Positions 45,238 through 54,531 of a stretch of 64,000 nucleotides of DNA are shown here, one piece after another (positions within the stretch are counted from its first letter, which is position 1; each line of letters starts with the position of its first letter). The translations under genes and the position numbers were made by a program. The notes beneath the pieces were generated by a model, which did not search any database, had not been told where the DNA came from, and saw nothing but the letters and a program-made list of their open reading frames with translations. This DNA comes from Marivirga salinae. Lineage in GTDB: Bacteria; Bacteroidota; Bacteroidia; Cytophagales; Cyclobacteriaceae. Where the stretch lies: the NCBI RefSeq assembly GCF_030503855.1, contig NZ_CP129971.1, forward strand, positions 875,501 to 939,500, read 5' to 3'.

Positions 45238-48234
45238 ATGCTAATTAATTTTAAATCCCAAAACTTCATCAGAGGCATAATACTTTTGCTTTTGATGGGG
45301 CTAATTCATCCCTTGCAAGCACAAATTCCTGCTGGTTATTACGATGCCGCAAATGGTAAAACAGGAGAACAACTCAAAGCAGCATTAAATGATATAATTA
45401 GTGGACATACTACTTATCCCTATAGCAGCTCTAGCACAGATGTATGGGACATTTTAAAAGAAGCAGATAGAGACCCGAATAATTCAGCCAATGTAATTGG
45501 AATTTATTCGGGTTTTTCAATGGATGCTACCGCAGAATATAATAATGGTGACGGATGGAACAGAGAACATGTATGGGCAAAATCAAGAGGAGATTTTGGT
45601 ACTAGTGAAGGAGCAGGAACCGATTGTCACCATTTGGCTGTAGCGGATATTTCCACTAATGGAGCTAGAGGAAATATGAATTTTGACTATGGCGATACTT
45701 ATTATGTAGATACCCAAGGTTTTTATTCTGGAAGTACTTTATCGAAAACAAGCAGTACAGCGGATGTTTGGGAACCTCGTGATGAGGTAAAAGGTGATGT
45801 AGCTCGAATGATTTTTTACATGGCAACGCGCTATGAGGGAGAAAATGGTGAACCAGACCTTGAATTAACCGAGTCACTTTTATCAGGTACAGATAAGTCA
45901 CCTTATCACGGAAAGCTATCCGTATTATTAGAATGGCACCAACAAGACCCGGTAAGTGCAACAGAAATTCAAAGAAATGATATCATCTATAGTTATCAGA
46001 ATAATAGAAATCCTTTCATCGATCATCCTGAATATGTATGTGAAATTTATAGCTGCTCAACTTCAGGTGGAAATAATGCTCCTTACTTTACTTCTAGCCC
46101 TGTAACATCAGTAGCAGCTGGAACTAATTATTCATACTCAATAACCACTACAGATCCTGAAGGAGATAATGTGAATATCTCTGCATCTTTACTTCCTACT
46201 TGGATGAGTTTTACAGATAATGGAAATGGTACAGCAATAATTAGTGGTAGTACTCAAACTTCAGGCGATTACTCAGTTTCTCTAAACGTTTCAGATGCAA
46301 GCGCAAGTAACGCTCAAAATTTTACTGTTAGTGTAACAAGTTCAGGCGGAGGCACTGGAACAGCAAGTGAACTTATTTTCTCTGAATACATTGAAGGTTC
46401 TTCTTACAATAAAGGATTAGAAATTGCCAATTTTACTGGTTCATCAGTTGATCTATCAGCTTACTCCATAATGAAGCAGACCAATGGTTCCGGTTCATGG
46501 ACAGGCGAATTAAGCTTGAGTGGCTCAATTGCAAATGGAGATGTATTTGTTGTGGTAAATTCAAATGCTGCTTCAGCAATGCAGACCGAAGCTGATTTAA
46601 TTTCAAGTAGTGCTGCATTGTCATTTAATGGTAATGATCCAATTGGACTATTTAAAAATGGACAACTAATTGATGTAATTGGAAATTTCAATAGCAGTTC
46701 TAGCTTTGGACAAAACACCACTTTGGTAAGAGGCGAAACGGTAACGGAACCGACTACCACTTATTCCACATCAGAATGGGATGGATATGCTTCTGATACT
46801 TTTAGCTTTTTAGGAAGTCATTCTATTGCGGGTTCAGGTGGAGGAGACACGGAAGCACCTTCAACTCCTTCTAATTTACTAGTAAGTAATGTGACCGAAA
46901 CCTCTTTTGACTTAAGCTGGGATACCTCTACAGATAATCTAGGAGTTGATCAATATGTAATTTATTTAGATGGCAGTTTTTATGCTAATTCCATTTCTAC
47001 AACTGCAACTGTAAATGGACTGTCCGTATCAACGAATTATGTGGTGAACATTTCCGCACAAGATGCAGCTGGAAACGAATCTAACCAAAGCTCAAATGTT
47101 GGGGTTACGACTTCTGCTCCATTACCAAGCTTAGATTGCCAAAGCAGCATCAATTCCTTTCCTTATCAGCAAGGATTTGAAAACGGAAATGATTGGGTTC
47201 AATCAATAAGTGATGATTTTGATTGGACGGTAAACTCAGGTGCAACGGGTTCTTCCAATACTGGTCCTTCCAGTGCTTATGAAGGAAATTATTATTTTTA
47301 TGTAGAAGCTTCAAGTCCAAATTATTCCTATAAAACAGCCACTATTGAAAGTCCTTGCTTTGATTTAAGTAATGAAAACCAGGCGTCATTTAATTTTAAT
47401 TATCATATGTATGGTGCCAGCAATATGGGTTCTTTAATGTTGCAAGTCACCACAGATGGAGATAATTGGAGTACCTTATGGTCAAAATCAGGCAATCAAG
47501 GTACTTCTTGGCAAGCAGAGAATATAGATTTATCAGCCTATTTAGGTGAAACAATAAAACTAAGAGTTGTAGGTCAGACAAGTGACACTTGGCAAGGAGA
47601 TATGGCAATTGACAATTTAGAATTATCCACTGCTCAACCAGTTGTTGAAACGACACTTAACTTATCATTGACTTTTGATAACTATCCAGAAGAAACCACA
47701 TGGGAAATTTTAGCGGGTTCAACTGTAATTGCTGAAGGTGGCCCTTATGGAAATTATGCAGATGGAAGCACTATTAATGTTTCTATTACAGTTCCTGAAG
47801 GTTGTTACGATTTCAATATTTATGATAGCTATGGAGATGGAATTTGCTGTTCTTATGGCAGTGGTTCTTTTACCCTAAGCAATGGAAATAATGTGATTGT
47901 TTCAGGAGGAAGTTTTGGGAGTGGAGAAAGCACAAACTTTTGTGTAGGCAACAATCTTAGAAGCTTAACTAGAACTGAAAGCATTTCTTCAGAAATAGAA
48001 TCAGCTGGATTTAATGTTTATCCAAACCCGGCTATTACTGAGCTTGAAATATTTACAGGAAAAATGGATGCTACTGCTTATCAAATCATTTCACTTTCTG
48101 GGAAAATAGAGCAAAGTGGAAATTTGAATGCAAAATCTAGCACTATTGATGTGACAAATCTAGAATCAGGACTATATGTTTTAAAAGTACTTGATTCAGA
48201 AAATGTAGTAGTCAAAAAAATAATGGTCAAATAG
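45238..48234 (+). CDS. Secreted modular endonuclease I with T9SS sorting domain
   Basis: This 998-residue secreted protein has a signal peptide (about residues 10-29, ending LQAQ) and an endonuclease I domain (about 30-275) with the motif GWNREHVWAKS near residues 106-116 and DCHHLAVAD near residue 131. An Ig/cadherin-like segment (about 282-375), a lamin-tail-like domain (about 380-530, LIFSEYIEGSSYNKGLEIAN), a fibronectin type III domain (about 540-630) and a jelly-roll/MAM-like domain (about 640-800) follow. The last 75 residues (FNVYPNPAITELEI to KKIMVK) are a T9SS type A sorting domain, so it should be exported through type IX secretion. Likely an extracellular nuclease for DNA scavenging. 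Confidence 0.9.
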   Translation: MLINFKSQNFIRGIILLLLMGLIHPLQAQIPAGYYDAANGKTGEQLKAALNDIISGHTTYPYSSSSTDVWDILKEADRDPNNSANVIGIYSGFSMDATAEYNNGDGWNREHVWAKSRGDFGTSEGAGTDCHHLAVADISTNGARGNMNFDYGDTYYVDTQGFYSGSTLSKTSSTADVWEPRDEVKGDVARMIFYMATRYEGENGEPDLELTESLLSGTDKSPYHGKLSVLLEWHQQDPVSATEIQRNDIIYSYQNNRNPFIDHPEYVCEIYSCSTSGGNNAPYFTSSPVTSVAAGTNYSYSITTTDPEGDNVNISASLLPTWMSFTDNGNGTAIISGSTQTSGDYSVSLNVSDASASNAQNFTVSVTSSGGGTGTASELIFSEYIEGSSYNKGLEIANFTGSSVDLSAYSIMKQTNGSGSWTGELSLSGSIANGDVFVVVNSNAASAMQTEADLISSSAALSFNGNDPIGLFKNGQLIDVIGNFNSSSSFGQNTTLVRGETVTEPTTTYSTSEWDGYASDTFSFLGSHSIAGSGGGDTEAPSTPSNLLVSNVTETSFDLSWDTSTDNLGVDQYVIYLDGSFYANSISTTATVNGLSVSTNYVVNISAQDAAGNESNQSSNVGVTTSAPLPSLDCQSSINSFPYQQGFENGNDWVQSISDDFDWTVNSGATGSSNTGPSSAYEGNYYFYVEASSPNYSYKTATIESPCFDLSNENQASFNFNYHMYGASNMGSLMLQVTTDGDNWSTLWSKSGNQGTSWQAENIDLSAYLGETIKLRVVGQTSDTWQGDMAIDNLELSTAQPVVETTLNLSLTFDNYPEETTWEILAGSTVIAEGGPYGNYADGSTINVSITVPEGCYDFNIYDSYGDGICCSYGSGSFTLSNGNNVIVSGGSFGSGESTNFCVGNNLRSLTRTESISSEIESAGFNVYPNPAITELEIFTGKMDATAYQIISLSGKIEQSGNLNAKSSTIDVTNLESGLYVLKVLDSENVVVKKIMVK

Positions 48235-48302
48235 GCTACTCTTGATTAATACTACAACCCTTTAAAACCAAATAATTTTTGCTCGAACAGGGCGGGCAGG
48301 AG

Positions 48303-48383
48303 GACAAAAAGGCGGGCCAGCGTTGGGATGTAGCGATGAAGCCAGCCAGAGGCTGGTCAGCCTTTGGCTGACATCTTTTTGTC
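48303..48383. repeat. Folded GC-rich REP-like element
   Basis: An outer stem GACAAAAAG (48303-48311) / CTTTTTGTC (48375-48383) encloses two adjacent perfect hairpins: CCAGCC-AGA-GGCTGG (48342-48356) and CAGCC-TTT-GGCTG (48358-48370). The block is visibly more GC-rich than its surroundings. Layout resembles bacterial REP/BIME-type intergenic repeats or a transcript end structure of the nuclease gene. I see no second copy in the window. Confidence 0.5.
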
Positions 48384-48467
48384 TTGATTTTTTCTTTCTT
48401 TTTGATCAAACAAAAAGGAAAAGTAGAAACTACAAAATATAAATTCGAGTATAAATCTAAATTTAAT

Positions 48468-48517
48468 ATCTAAAACCTCAGATTTCCTCTAAATCAAAGC
48501 TTTTTGAGGTTTTAGAT
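48468..48517. other. Perfect 13-bp inverted repeat in the gap after the nuclease gene
   Basis: ATCTAAAACCTCA (48468-48480) and TGAGGTTTTAGAT (48505-48517) are perfect arms around a 24-nt loop. No U-tract follows. The rest of 48235-48640 holds no gene, only this repeat, the GC-rich element and the terminator at 48601. Confidence 0.4.
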
Positions 48518-48600
48518 TTAGTAAAATTTCAGACTAAGGACTTTATATTTGCTATAATGAAAATTAGTGTTTCATTTTAATTTCCAAGAGAACCCAAAAA

Positions 48601-48640
48601 AATAATCCCAAGAGCGATTCAAATAGCTCTTGGAATTATT
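48601..48640 (-). terminator. Terminator of the gltX operon
   Basis: AATAATCCCAAGAGC (48601-48615) and GCTCTTGGAATTATT (48626-48640) pair at 14 of 15 positions directly after the stop codon of the small protein gene. Confidence 0.85.
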
Positions 48641-48856
48641 TTATTCTTCCTCGTCTTTCTTTTTTATATCTTTAAGATCATCCCTATCCTTTAGCTTTTT
48701 ATCTTCCACTTCTTTATTCAAAAACTGGTTGATTCTATCAATATCAAAGCTAGTTTGAATCTCACCAAAGGAATCGATTTTTACATCAAACCCCTCAAGC
48801 TTAGGGTTTACACTAGGTTTTTTATCTTTTTTTTTATCTTCTTTCTTTTTAGACAT
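48641..48856 (-). CDS. Small charged protein coupled to gltX, unknown
   Basis: This 71-residue protein is rich in Lys, Asp and Glu, with a Lys-rich N-terminus (SKKKEDKKKDKK), a short central segment GFDVKIDSFGEIQTSFDIDRINQFLNK that looks folded, and an acidic tail (KKKDEEE). Its ATG overlaps the gltX stop codon in TAATG, so translation is coupled to the tRNA synthetase. No family is recognised. The central segment and coupling point to a real gene rather than a chance frame. Confidence 0.65.
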   Translation of the reverse strand: MSKKKEDKKKDKKPSVNPKLEGFDVKIDSFGEIQTSFDIDRINQFLNKEVEDKKLKDRDDLKDIKKKDEEE

Positions 48857-50400
48857 TATTCAGAAATTTGATCCTTTAGCTTATCTAACGCTAAACGAAT
48901 CCTTTCTGTTATTTCTTCCTTGCCTAATATTTCGATAATTTCCATTAAATCAGGACCTCCAGCTTCTCCAGTAATGCTCACTCTTAGAGATTGCATCACT
49001 TTTCCCATGCCAATTCCTTCTTGCTCCAACACAGCAGCAAAAGTTGCTTTAGCATTTCCAGCATCCAAATGATCTACTTTATCAAGGGCATCAGCATATA
49101 AACTTAAAGCTTTATCAACCTCGGCATTCCATTTTTTTCTTACTACTTTTTCATCATAGCTATCTGGCTTTTTGAAAAAATATTGACCTTGTGTCCAAAG
49201 TTCGGTTGGGAAAGTCACCCTTTCTTTCAAGGCATGAACAATACGTTCTAATTTCCCTTGAGAAACCTCAATTCCATTTGCTTCAACATCCCTTTTAAGA
49301 TATTCAGCTAATTCTTGATTAGATTTATTCTTTAAATACTGCTCATTAAACCACTTCGCTTTTTGGATATCAAATTTGGCTCCAGCCTTTCCAATTCTCT
49401 CTAAAGTGAATTCTTTGATTAATTCCTCTACATTAAAAAGCTCTTGCTCACTACCCGGATTCCAACCTAAGAATGCTAGAAAGTTCAATAATGCATCCGG
49501 AAGATATCCCTCTTCTTTAAAGCCAGCTAATAATTCACCTGAAGCTGGATCTTTCCATTCCATCGGGAAAATAGGGAAGCCATGCTTTTCTGCATCTCTT
49601 TTGCTTAATTTTCCATTTCCATCAGGCTTTAATAATAATGGCAAATGCGCAAATTCTGGCATGGTATCTTCCCAGCCAAAAAACTGATAAAGCAAGACAT
49701 GTAAAGGAGCAGAAGGTAACCATTCTTCGCCACGGATTACATGCGTGATGCCCATCAAATGGTCATCTACCACATTGGCCAAATGGTAAGTCGGCATGCC
49801 ATCCGATTTCATTAATATTTTATCATCTATCTGAGTAGAATGTACCATTACCCAGCCTCGAACTTTGTCATTTAAGCGCACCTCTTCTTTTCTAGGTACT
49901 TTTAAACGGATTACATAAGGCTCACCTGCATCCAATTTTGCTTTGACTTCTTCTTTGGATAAAGTCAAAGAGTTTTTCATTTGCAAACGCGTAATGGCAT
50001 TGTATTGTGGGGTATCCACTCTTGCTGCTTTCAGACGCTCACGCATTTCATCCAATTCCTCAGAGGTATCAAAAGCATAATATGCCTTATCATCGTCTAA
50101 TAATTGCTGTGCGTATTGCGCATAAATATCTTTACGCTCACTCTGTCTGTAAGGGCCAAATTCACCAGCATCATTCCATGGGCTTTCATCAGGCGTAATA
50201 TTTAGCCACTCTAAGGTTCTTTTGATGTAATCCTCAGCACCGTCTACATAGCGGTTTTGATCAGTATCTTCAATTCTTAGAATGAATTGACCGCCTTCTT
50301 TCTTGGCAAATAGATAATTATATAAAGCCGTTCTGACTCCTCCAATGTGGAGTGGTCCCGTTGGACTTGGGGCAAAACGTACACGTACAGCTTGACTCAT
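48856..50400 (-). CDS. gltX: Glutamyl-tRNA synthetase
   Basis: This 514-residue class I synthetase charges tRNA-Glu. The nucleotide-binding motif is PSPTGPLHIGG (about residues 10-20) and the KMSKS-like motif is KLSKRD (about residues 264-269). The anticodon-binding C-terminal part is all-helical. Length is normal. The start MSQAVRVRFAPSPTG is the usual one. It is followed by a small charged protein gene with overlapping stop and start, then a terminator. Confidence 0.97.
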   Translation of the reverse strand: MSQAVRVRFAPSPTGPLHIGGVRTALYNYLFAKKEGGQFILRIEDTDQNRYVDGAEDYIKRTLEWLNITPDESPWNDAGEFGPYRQSERKDIYAQYAQQLLDDDKAYYAFDTSEELDEMRERLKAARVDTPQYNAITRLQMKNSLTLSKEEVKAKLDAGEPYVIRLKVPRKEEVRLNDKVRGWVMVHSTQIDDKILMKSDGMPTYHLANVVDDHLMGITHVIRGEEWLPSAPLHVLLYQFFGWEDTMPEFAHLPLLLKPDGNGKLSKRDAEKHGFPIFPMEWKDPASGELLAGFKEEGYLPDALLNFLAFLGWNPGSEQELFNVEELIKEFTLERIGKAGAKFDIQKAKWFNEQYLKNKSNQELAEYLKRDVEANGIEVSQGKLERIVHALKERVTFPTELWTQGQYFFKKPDSYDEKVVRKKWNAEVDKALSLYADALDKVDHLDAGNAKATFAAVLEQEGIGMGKVMQSLRVSITGEAGGPDLMEIIEILGKEEITERIRLALDKLKDQISE

Positions 50401-50506
50401 GAGATTCTTTTTTATTGCAAATTGGGCTGCAAAATTAATGAATTAAGTTGAAAAGTTGCGTAAGATGTAACTTATGTCCTGTGAAAGTTTAATGAAATGT
50501 AAATTT

Positions 50507-51007
50507 TTAATATTGTCCGTCTTTGACATTCTGCCTAACCCACTCAATATAATCGGTTTTAGGGATGTCTGTTATTCCGAGTTGACGCATCATTATCACC
50601 AATTGGCCCCGGTGATAGTTTCCGTGAGTGAAGACAGTTTGAGCAATTTCACGGATGGGAATTGAATAACTCTCGTCTTTATGATCAAATTGGATCTTTT
50701 TTTCTAAATCTGTGTTCTCTATGAAATTTTTAAAATTCACAGAAGTTTTCTGCCATAACTTAAATAGCTCACTCGGGGTTCCTGAAAAATTAGTGACTTC
50801 CGAGACGTCCCAACCATTCCCCTGAAGCCTTGAAAGCCAACCATATTCGGCCATCAACATGTGATTTGCTGTCTTCAAAATACTAGGAAAACTAGCTTCA
50901 ATCTTTTGGTTTAGCAATTCTTCCTCCACTTCCGAAAGTGCATCTATAAATTTATTATTTGCCCAGATATTATAGTTTGCAAAATCGATATATCTCTTAT
51001 TTTTCAT
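50507..51007 (-). CDS. DinB family protein
   Basis: This 166-residue four-helix-bundle protein carries the three metal-ligand histidines of the DinB/YfiT superfamily: His in NHMLMAEYGW near residue 48, and two in FTHGNYHRGQ near residues 127 and 131. Such proteins act as metal-dependent thiol transferases or have unknown roles; a DNA-damage role is not implied by the name. The gene is monocistronic, upstream of gltX in the opposite direction of flow across the gap. Confidence 0.9.
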   Translation of the reverse strand: MKNKRYIDFANYNIWANNKFIDALSEVEEELLNQKIEASFPSILKTANHMLMAEYGWLSRLQGNGWDVSEVTNFSGTPSELFKLWQKTSVNFKNFIENTDLEKKIQFDHKDESYSIPIREIAQTVFTHGNYHRGQLVIMMRQLGITDIPKTDYIEWVRQNVKDGQY

Positions 51008-51066
51008 TTGGTTTTAATTATGAGTAGAAAAAATGTAAAAATTGACTTTAATAAAAAAACAGACCG

Positions 51067-51732
51067 TCAACCTTCCTTATCCAATTCATTTATTATTCTG
51101 CTGCTTGGGTGATTTAAAAACACTAGTTCAACGGATTTTTCTTTATGTTTTTTATCGAAATCCAGCACTTCTCTTATTAGGTTTTCAGATTGACGACCAT
51201 GATAAATAGTCCAAAAAACCACTATAGTTATGTCCGCTTTAGATTCAGGATTACTTTCATAAGGATTTCCTTCAGCGTCTTTAATGACAGGAATTAAGTC
51301 CGAAAATTTCAATTCGTGATGGTATTTTTTGACAGAATTATCTTGTGGTGGATATTGATTGAAAGTTCCTAAATAATTCCACTGCCAATCATTATTTTTC
51401 CTTTTTGTGTTACAGTTTATTTGATAAGAAATGAGGCTGTCATTTGAATCAAAAACCATCAACATATGCCATTGACTTAAATCTTTCGCTAACCTTCGAT
51501 TGTTTTCTATATACCCTCTCACTATGCCAACATAATTTTCAAAGTCTATGATATACAAAGACTCATCAGGAACCTCCCATTTCTCGGAATAAGTTTTAAC
51601 GGTTTCTAAGTTTCTAACTTCATCAGAAACATATCCATAATCCTCTTCCGCTTCAGCTCTTCTTTGTTGAGATGACTTACATGCAGTTAAAAAAATAATG
51701 ATCAGTAGTAATGATAAGGTTAAGTTCTTCAT
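51067..51732 (-). CDS. Lipoprotein of unknown function
   Basis: This 221-residue protein begins with a lipoprotein signal (NLTLSLLLIIIFLTAC, then KSSQ). The mature part is a mix of helices and strands with a WHMLMVFDSNDSLISYQINCN segment and a Rossmann-like late stretch (ITIVVFWTIYHGRQSENLIREV, VELVFLNHPS). I do not recognise a family. It lies 26 nt after the DUF2490 gene on the same strand and may share its transcript. Confidence 0.6.
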   Translation of the reverse strand: MKNLTLSLLLIIIFLTACKSSQQRRAEAEEDYGYVSDEVRNLETVKTYSEKWEVPDESLYIIDFENYVGIVRGYIENNRRLAKDLSQWHMLMVFDSNDSLISYQINCNTKRKNNDWQWNYLGTFNQYPPQDNSVKKYHHELKFSDLIPVIKDAEGNPYESNPESKADITIVVFWTIYHGRQSENLIREVLDFDKKHKEKSVELVFLNHPSSRIINELDKEG

Positions 51733-51758
51733 ATTTAAGGTTCTTTTGAAATTGGGTT

Positions 51759-52445
51759 TTAATTTACTTGAAAATTATGATGCAATGAAAACTGTAATTG
51801 GGTTTTGCTATAATTGCTATTGAGCGTTTGCTCCATTATCCCCACTTGAACTCGAAGGTTTTCTTTCCAAACATAACCTAAACCACCATAGAGACGGTTT
51901 CTGTCAAAATATTCTATGTCTTCCGTTTTTTCACCATTTATGAAAACTTCATTGTAAATGGGAATATAAAACGCCCCTGGACTAAATTTTTTATCTGATA
52001 ATGGAATGTTGATAAATAATGCATATCGTAAACGCGTTTGGAAATCTAGATTATCCACAAATCGCTGCTCATATCTGAAGCGGTGATTTAAGGCAGCTAT
52101 TGACACATTTTGCTTTAATAAAGCTTCCTGATAAATCCTGCTTTCATAAAATGTATTATTGGGTTCTCCAACAGATTCTGATGTAATATGCCCATAGCCT
52201 AAAGTGAAAGTGGCAGAGCCGTCTTTCAAATGATATCGCATACCTGTTCTTAATAATAATTGCTCCAAATCACCAATAATATTGTGATTCCGGTATTGAG
52301 ATTCAGCATGAATTCCAAATTGGCTATTTTCAAATTCTACTCCACCAAAATACATATACCAAGCACCTAAATCCGGATCATCTTGAGCTAAGGAAGGTGT
52401 AAAAGAAAATAAAAAAGCTAAGGCAATTACTGTTCTGAAAATCAT
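51759..52445 (-). CDS. DUF2490 outer-membrane protein
   Basis: From the ATG at 52445 the product (228 residues) begins MIFRTVIALAFLFSF and a signal peptide ending LAQ, which is cleaner than the in-frame ATG ten codons upstream. The body is a predicted outer-membrane beta-barrel with the DUF2490 pattern: GAWYMYFGG at the start, SQYRNHNIIGDLEQLLLRTGM near residue 50, RFRYEQRF near residue 125, and a C-terminal LQFSLHHNFQV strand. The role is unknown. A lipoprotein gene follows on the same strand. Confidence 0.75.
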   Translation of the reverse strand: MIFRTVIALAFLFSFTPSLAQDDPDLGAWYMYFGGVEFENSQFGIHAESQYRNHNIIGDLEQLLLRTGMRYHLKDGSATFTLGYGHITSESVGEPNNTFYESRIYQEALLKQNVSIAALNHRFRYEQRFVDNLDFQTRLRYALFINIPLSDKKFSPGAFYIPIYNEVFINGEKTEDIEYFDRNRLYGGLGYVWKENLRVQVGIMEQTLNSNYSKTQLQFSLHHNFQVN

Positions 52446-52514
52446 GTTGAAGAATTTGAAAAATTTAAAAATCAATGCAAAACTACAGGTGGGATTCCAT
52501 TATGCAAAGCTTTT

Positions 52515-53405
52515 TCAACGAACGGTTTTCACATTGGTTTTAACACTGTACAATGATTTGGATGCTGTAATAAATAATTGGTCAAAGTTTTCACCTCCAA
52601 AACAAATGTTGGCTGTCCAATCTTCAGGAATGTCCAGATGTTGTAGAAAATCACCTTTTCTATTATAAATATCCACTCCATTTCCTGTCAAATATAAATT
52701 TCCTTCAGAGTCTAAAGTCATTCCATCGGATCCTTGTTCAACGAATAGCATTTTATCCTTCAGCACTCCCTTTTCATTAATTTTATAGCGATAGGTTTTA
52801 TTATCTCCAATATCTGCCACAAACAGCAAGTTCTCTTCCGAATTACCAACTACTCCATTGGCTTGAACTAGAGTTGAATCCAACAAAATGGGCTTTCCAT
52901 TTTTCAATAAATAAACAGATTGATGCCCAACTGTATCGTGCACATTTTCCCAATAAGGTCTTTGGTAAATAGGGTCTGTAAAATATAAATTTCCATTCTT
53001 GTGAACCCAAACATCATTAGGTCCATTGAAAACTACATCTCCTGAAGGATTTAAAATTATCTCTTTGCTACCATCCAATGAAAATTTCCACAATTGATTT
53101 TGACCATCAGCGCATGCCCATAGATTTTGATTATGATCAATATATAATCCATTTGATCTGCCAGAGCTATCTGTAAATACACTTAACTCTCCATAAATAG
53201 AATACTTATAAATACGATTATTGGGTTGATCAGTGAAATAGACATTTCCTAAACTATCGGCTGTTGGACCTTCTGTAAAATCAAAATCACCAGCAATTTT
53301 TACTACTTCAGTATTTTCTGAAACGGGCATTTTTGGCTGTTGATCACAACCTGAAAATAAAAATGCACTAAAAATTAGCACATGAAATCTTATTAAATCA
53401 ATCAT
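52515..53405 (-). CDS. SMP-30/gluconolactonase-like lipoprotein
   Basis: From the ATG at 53405 the product (296 residues) starts MIDLIRFHVLIFSAF and has a lipobox FSGC followed by DQQ. A longer frame from 53483 would overlap the divergent esterase gene and place the signal internally. The body is a six-bladed propeller of the SMP-30 family: FTEGPTADSLGNVYFTD, NGPNDVWVHKNGNLYFTDP, and GSDGMTLDSEGNLYLTG carry the acidic and asparagine metal ligands. It probably hydrolyses a sugar lactone in the periplasm. Confidence 0.85.
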   Translation of the reverse strand: MIDLIRFHVLIFSAFLFSGCDQQPKMPVSENTEVVKIAGDFDFTEGPTADSLGNVYFTDQPNNRIYKYSIYGELSVFTDSSGRSNGLYIDHNQNLWACADGQNQLWKFSLDGSKEIILNPSGDVVFNGPNDVWVHKNGNLYFTDPIYQRPYWENVHDTVGHQSVYLLKNGKPILLDSTLVQANGVVGNSEENLLFVADIGDNKTYRYKINEKGVLKDKMLFVEQGSDGMTLDSEGNLYLTGNGVDIYNRKGDFLQHLDIPEDWTANICFGGENFDQLFITASKSLYSVKTNVKTVR

Positions 53406-53453
53406 TTTATAACATTTTGCGTAGATTAAACTTTCTATTACTAAGCTTAATTT

Positions 53454-54155
53454 ATGCAAAATATGAAATTCTCTTTCAATCATCTATTGGCAATACTAAT
53501 TGTTTTTATTACAGCCTGTAATTCAAATCCTAAACAAGAGGAAGAAAAAACAACTGATAAAGAAGTAGAGGAAAAAGTTACTGAAAAAGAAGAGCAACAA
53601 AACAATATCATTTTCTTTGGAAACAGCCTAACCGCTGGATATGGAGTTGAAGCGGAAGAAGCTTTTCCTGGTTTAATTCAGAAAAGATTAGATTCTTTGG
53701 GCTATGACTATAATGTAATCAACGCAGGTGTAAGTGGAGAAACCACCGCCAGCGGTTTGTCCCGAGTGGAATGGGTAGTAAAACGCCAGCCGGTAGAAAT
53801 ATTTGTATTAGAATTAGGCGGAAATGATGGTTTAAGAGGTATTGAACCACAGGAAACCAATAAAAACTTAAGAGCCATAATTGATAAAGTGAGAGAAATC
53901 CATCCTGATGTTAAAATTCTGCTTGCTGGAATGATGGTTCCACCCAACATGGGTCAATCTTATGCCTCTGAATTTCAAGAGTTATATCCAAAAATAGCAA
54001 AAGAGAAAAATGTAAACCGCATTCCTTTTTTATTGAAGGATGTGGGCGGTGAAGCGGAGTTAAACCTACCAGATGGAATCCATCCAACACCAGAAGGTCA
54101 TAAAATCGTAGCAGAAACTGTTTGGAATCATTTGCAGGAAATACTTGAAAAGTAA
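53454..54155 (+). CDS. Arylesterase/lysophospholipase, GDSL-type lipoprotein (TesA-like)
   Basis: This 233-residue SGNH hydrolase has a lipoprotein signal (lipobox ITAC then NSN) and a charged Glu/Lys linker (about residues 24-47). The catalytic block I reads FFGNSLTAGYG (GNSL in place of GDSL, a common variant), block III is ELGGNDGLRG, and the catalytic DGIHPTPEGH lies near residue 213. Translation may start at 53454 or three codons later. It acts on esters in the envelope, the exact substrate unknown. It is divergent from the SMP-30 gene. Confidence 0.88.
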   Translation: MQNMKFSFNHLLAILIVFITACNSNPKQEEEKTTDKEVEEKVTEKEEQQNNIIFFGNSLTAGYGVEAEEAFPGLIQKRLDSLGYDYNVINAGVSGETTASGLSRVEWVVKRQPVEIFVLELGGNDGLRGIEPQETNKNLRAIIDKVREIHPDVKILLAGMMVPPNMGQSYASEFQELYPKIAKEKNVNRIPFLLKDVGGEAELNLPDGIHPTPEGHKIVAETVWNHLQEILEK

Positions 54156-54207
54156 ATCAGAAACTAAACACTTCATCATCTCCCCTTTGGGGATTAAGGG
54201 GCTACAC

Positions 54208-54531
54208 TTATAACAGCACTATATCCTTCACTACCTCTTTGCCTAGCTCTTGTCTAAATAAATGAATGATTCTTTCTTTGCTCATGAGTAATTCTTGCTT
54301 CAAAGCACTAGATTCTACTGTAACAAAAAGCTTACTATCTTTCATGAAAACCCCTTTGGTTCTGCTGGCGATAGCCTTCCCCATTAATTTTGGCCACAAA
54401 TTCACTACTTGTGTTTGGTCAACCTTTCTGTTTAGATGATAAGCATCAAACATTTCATTGATTACCTGTCCAAGCGGAGTAGCTTCGGATTTTCTGACGC
54501 TGGCGGGATGTGGATTTTTCTTTTTATACAT
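54208..54531 (-). CDS. DUF721 (DciA-like) protein
   Basis: This 107-residue protein has the DUF721 core (LGQVINEMFDAYHLNRKVDQTQVVNLWPKLMGKAI, then GVFMKDSKLFVTVESSALKQELLMSKERII). DciA-type DUF721 proteins load the replicative helicase in bacteria lacking DnaC; that role is inferred from the family. Its ATG overlaps the end of recF by 8 nt, so the two are translationally coupled, a known arrangement in Bacteroidota. Confidence 0.85.
   Translation of the reverse strand: MYKKKNPHPASVRKSEATPLGQVINEMFDAYHLNRKVDQTQVVNLWPKLMGKAIASRTKGVFMKDSKLFVTVESSALKQELLMSKERIIHLFRQELGKEVVKDIVLL

Noticed and set aside
49376..49687. 103-codon plus-strand frame inside gltX
   Set aside because: Antisense shadow of a highly conserved gene with all its motifs in the minus frame.
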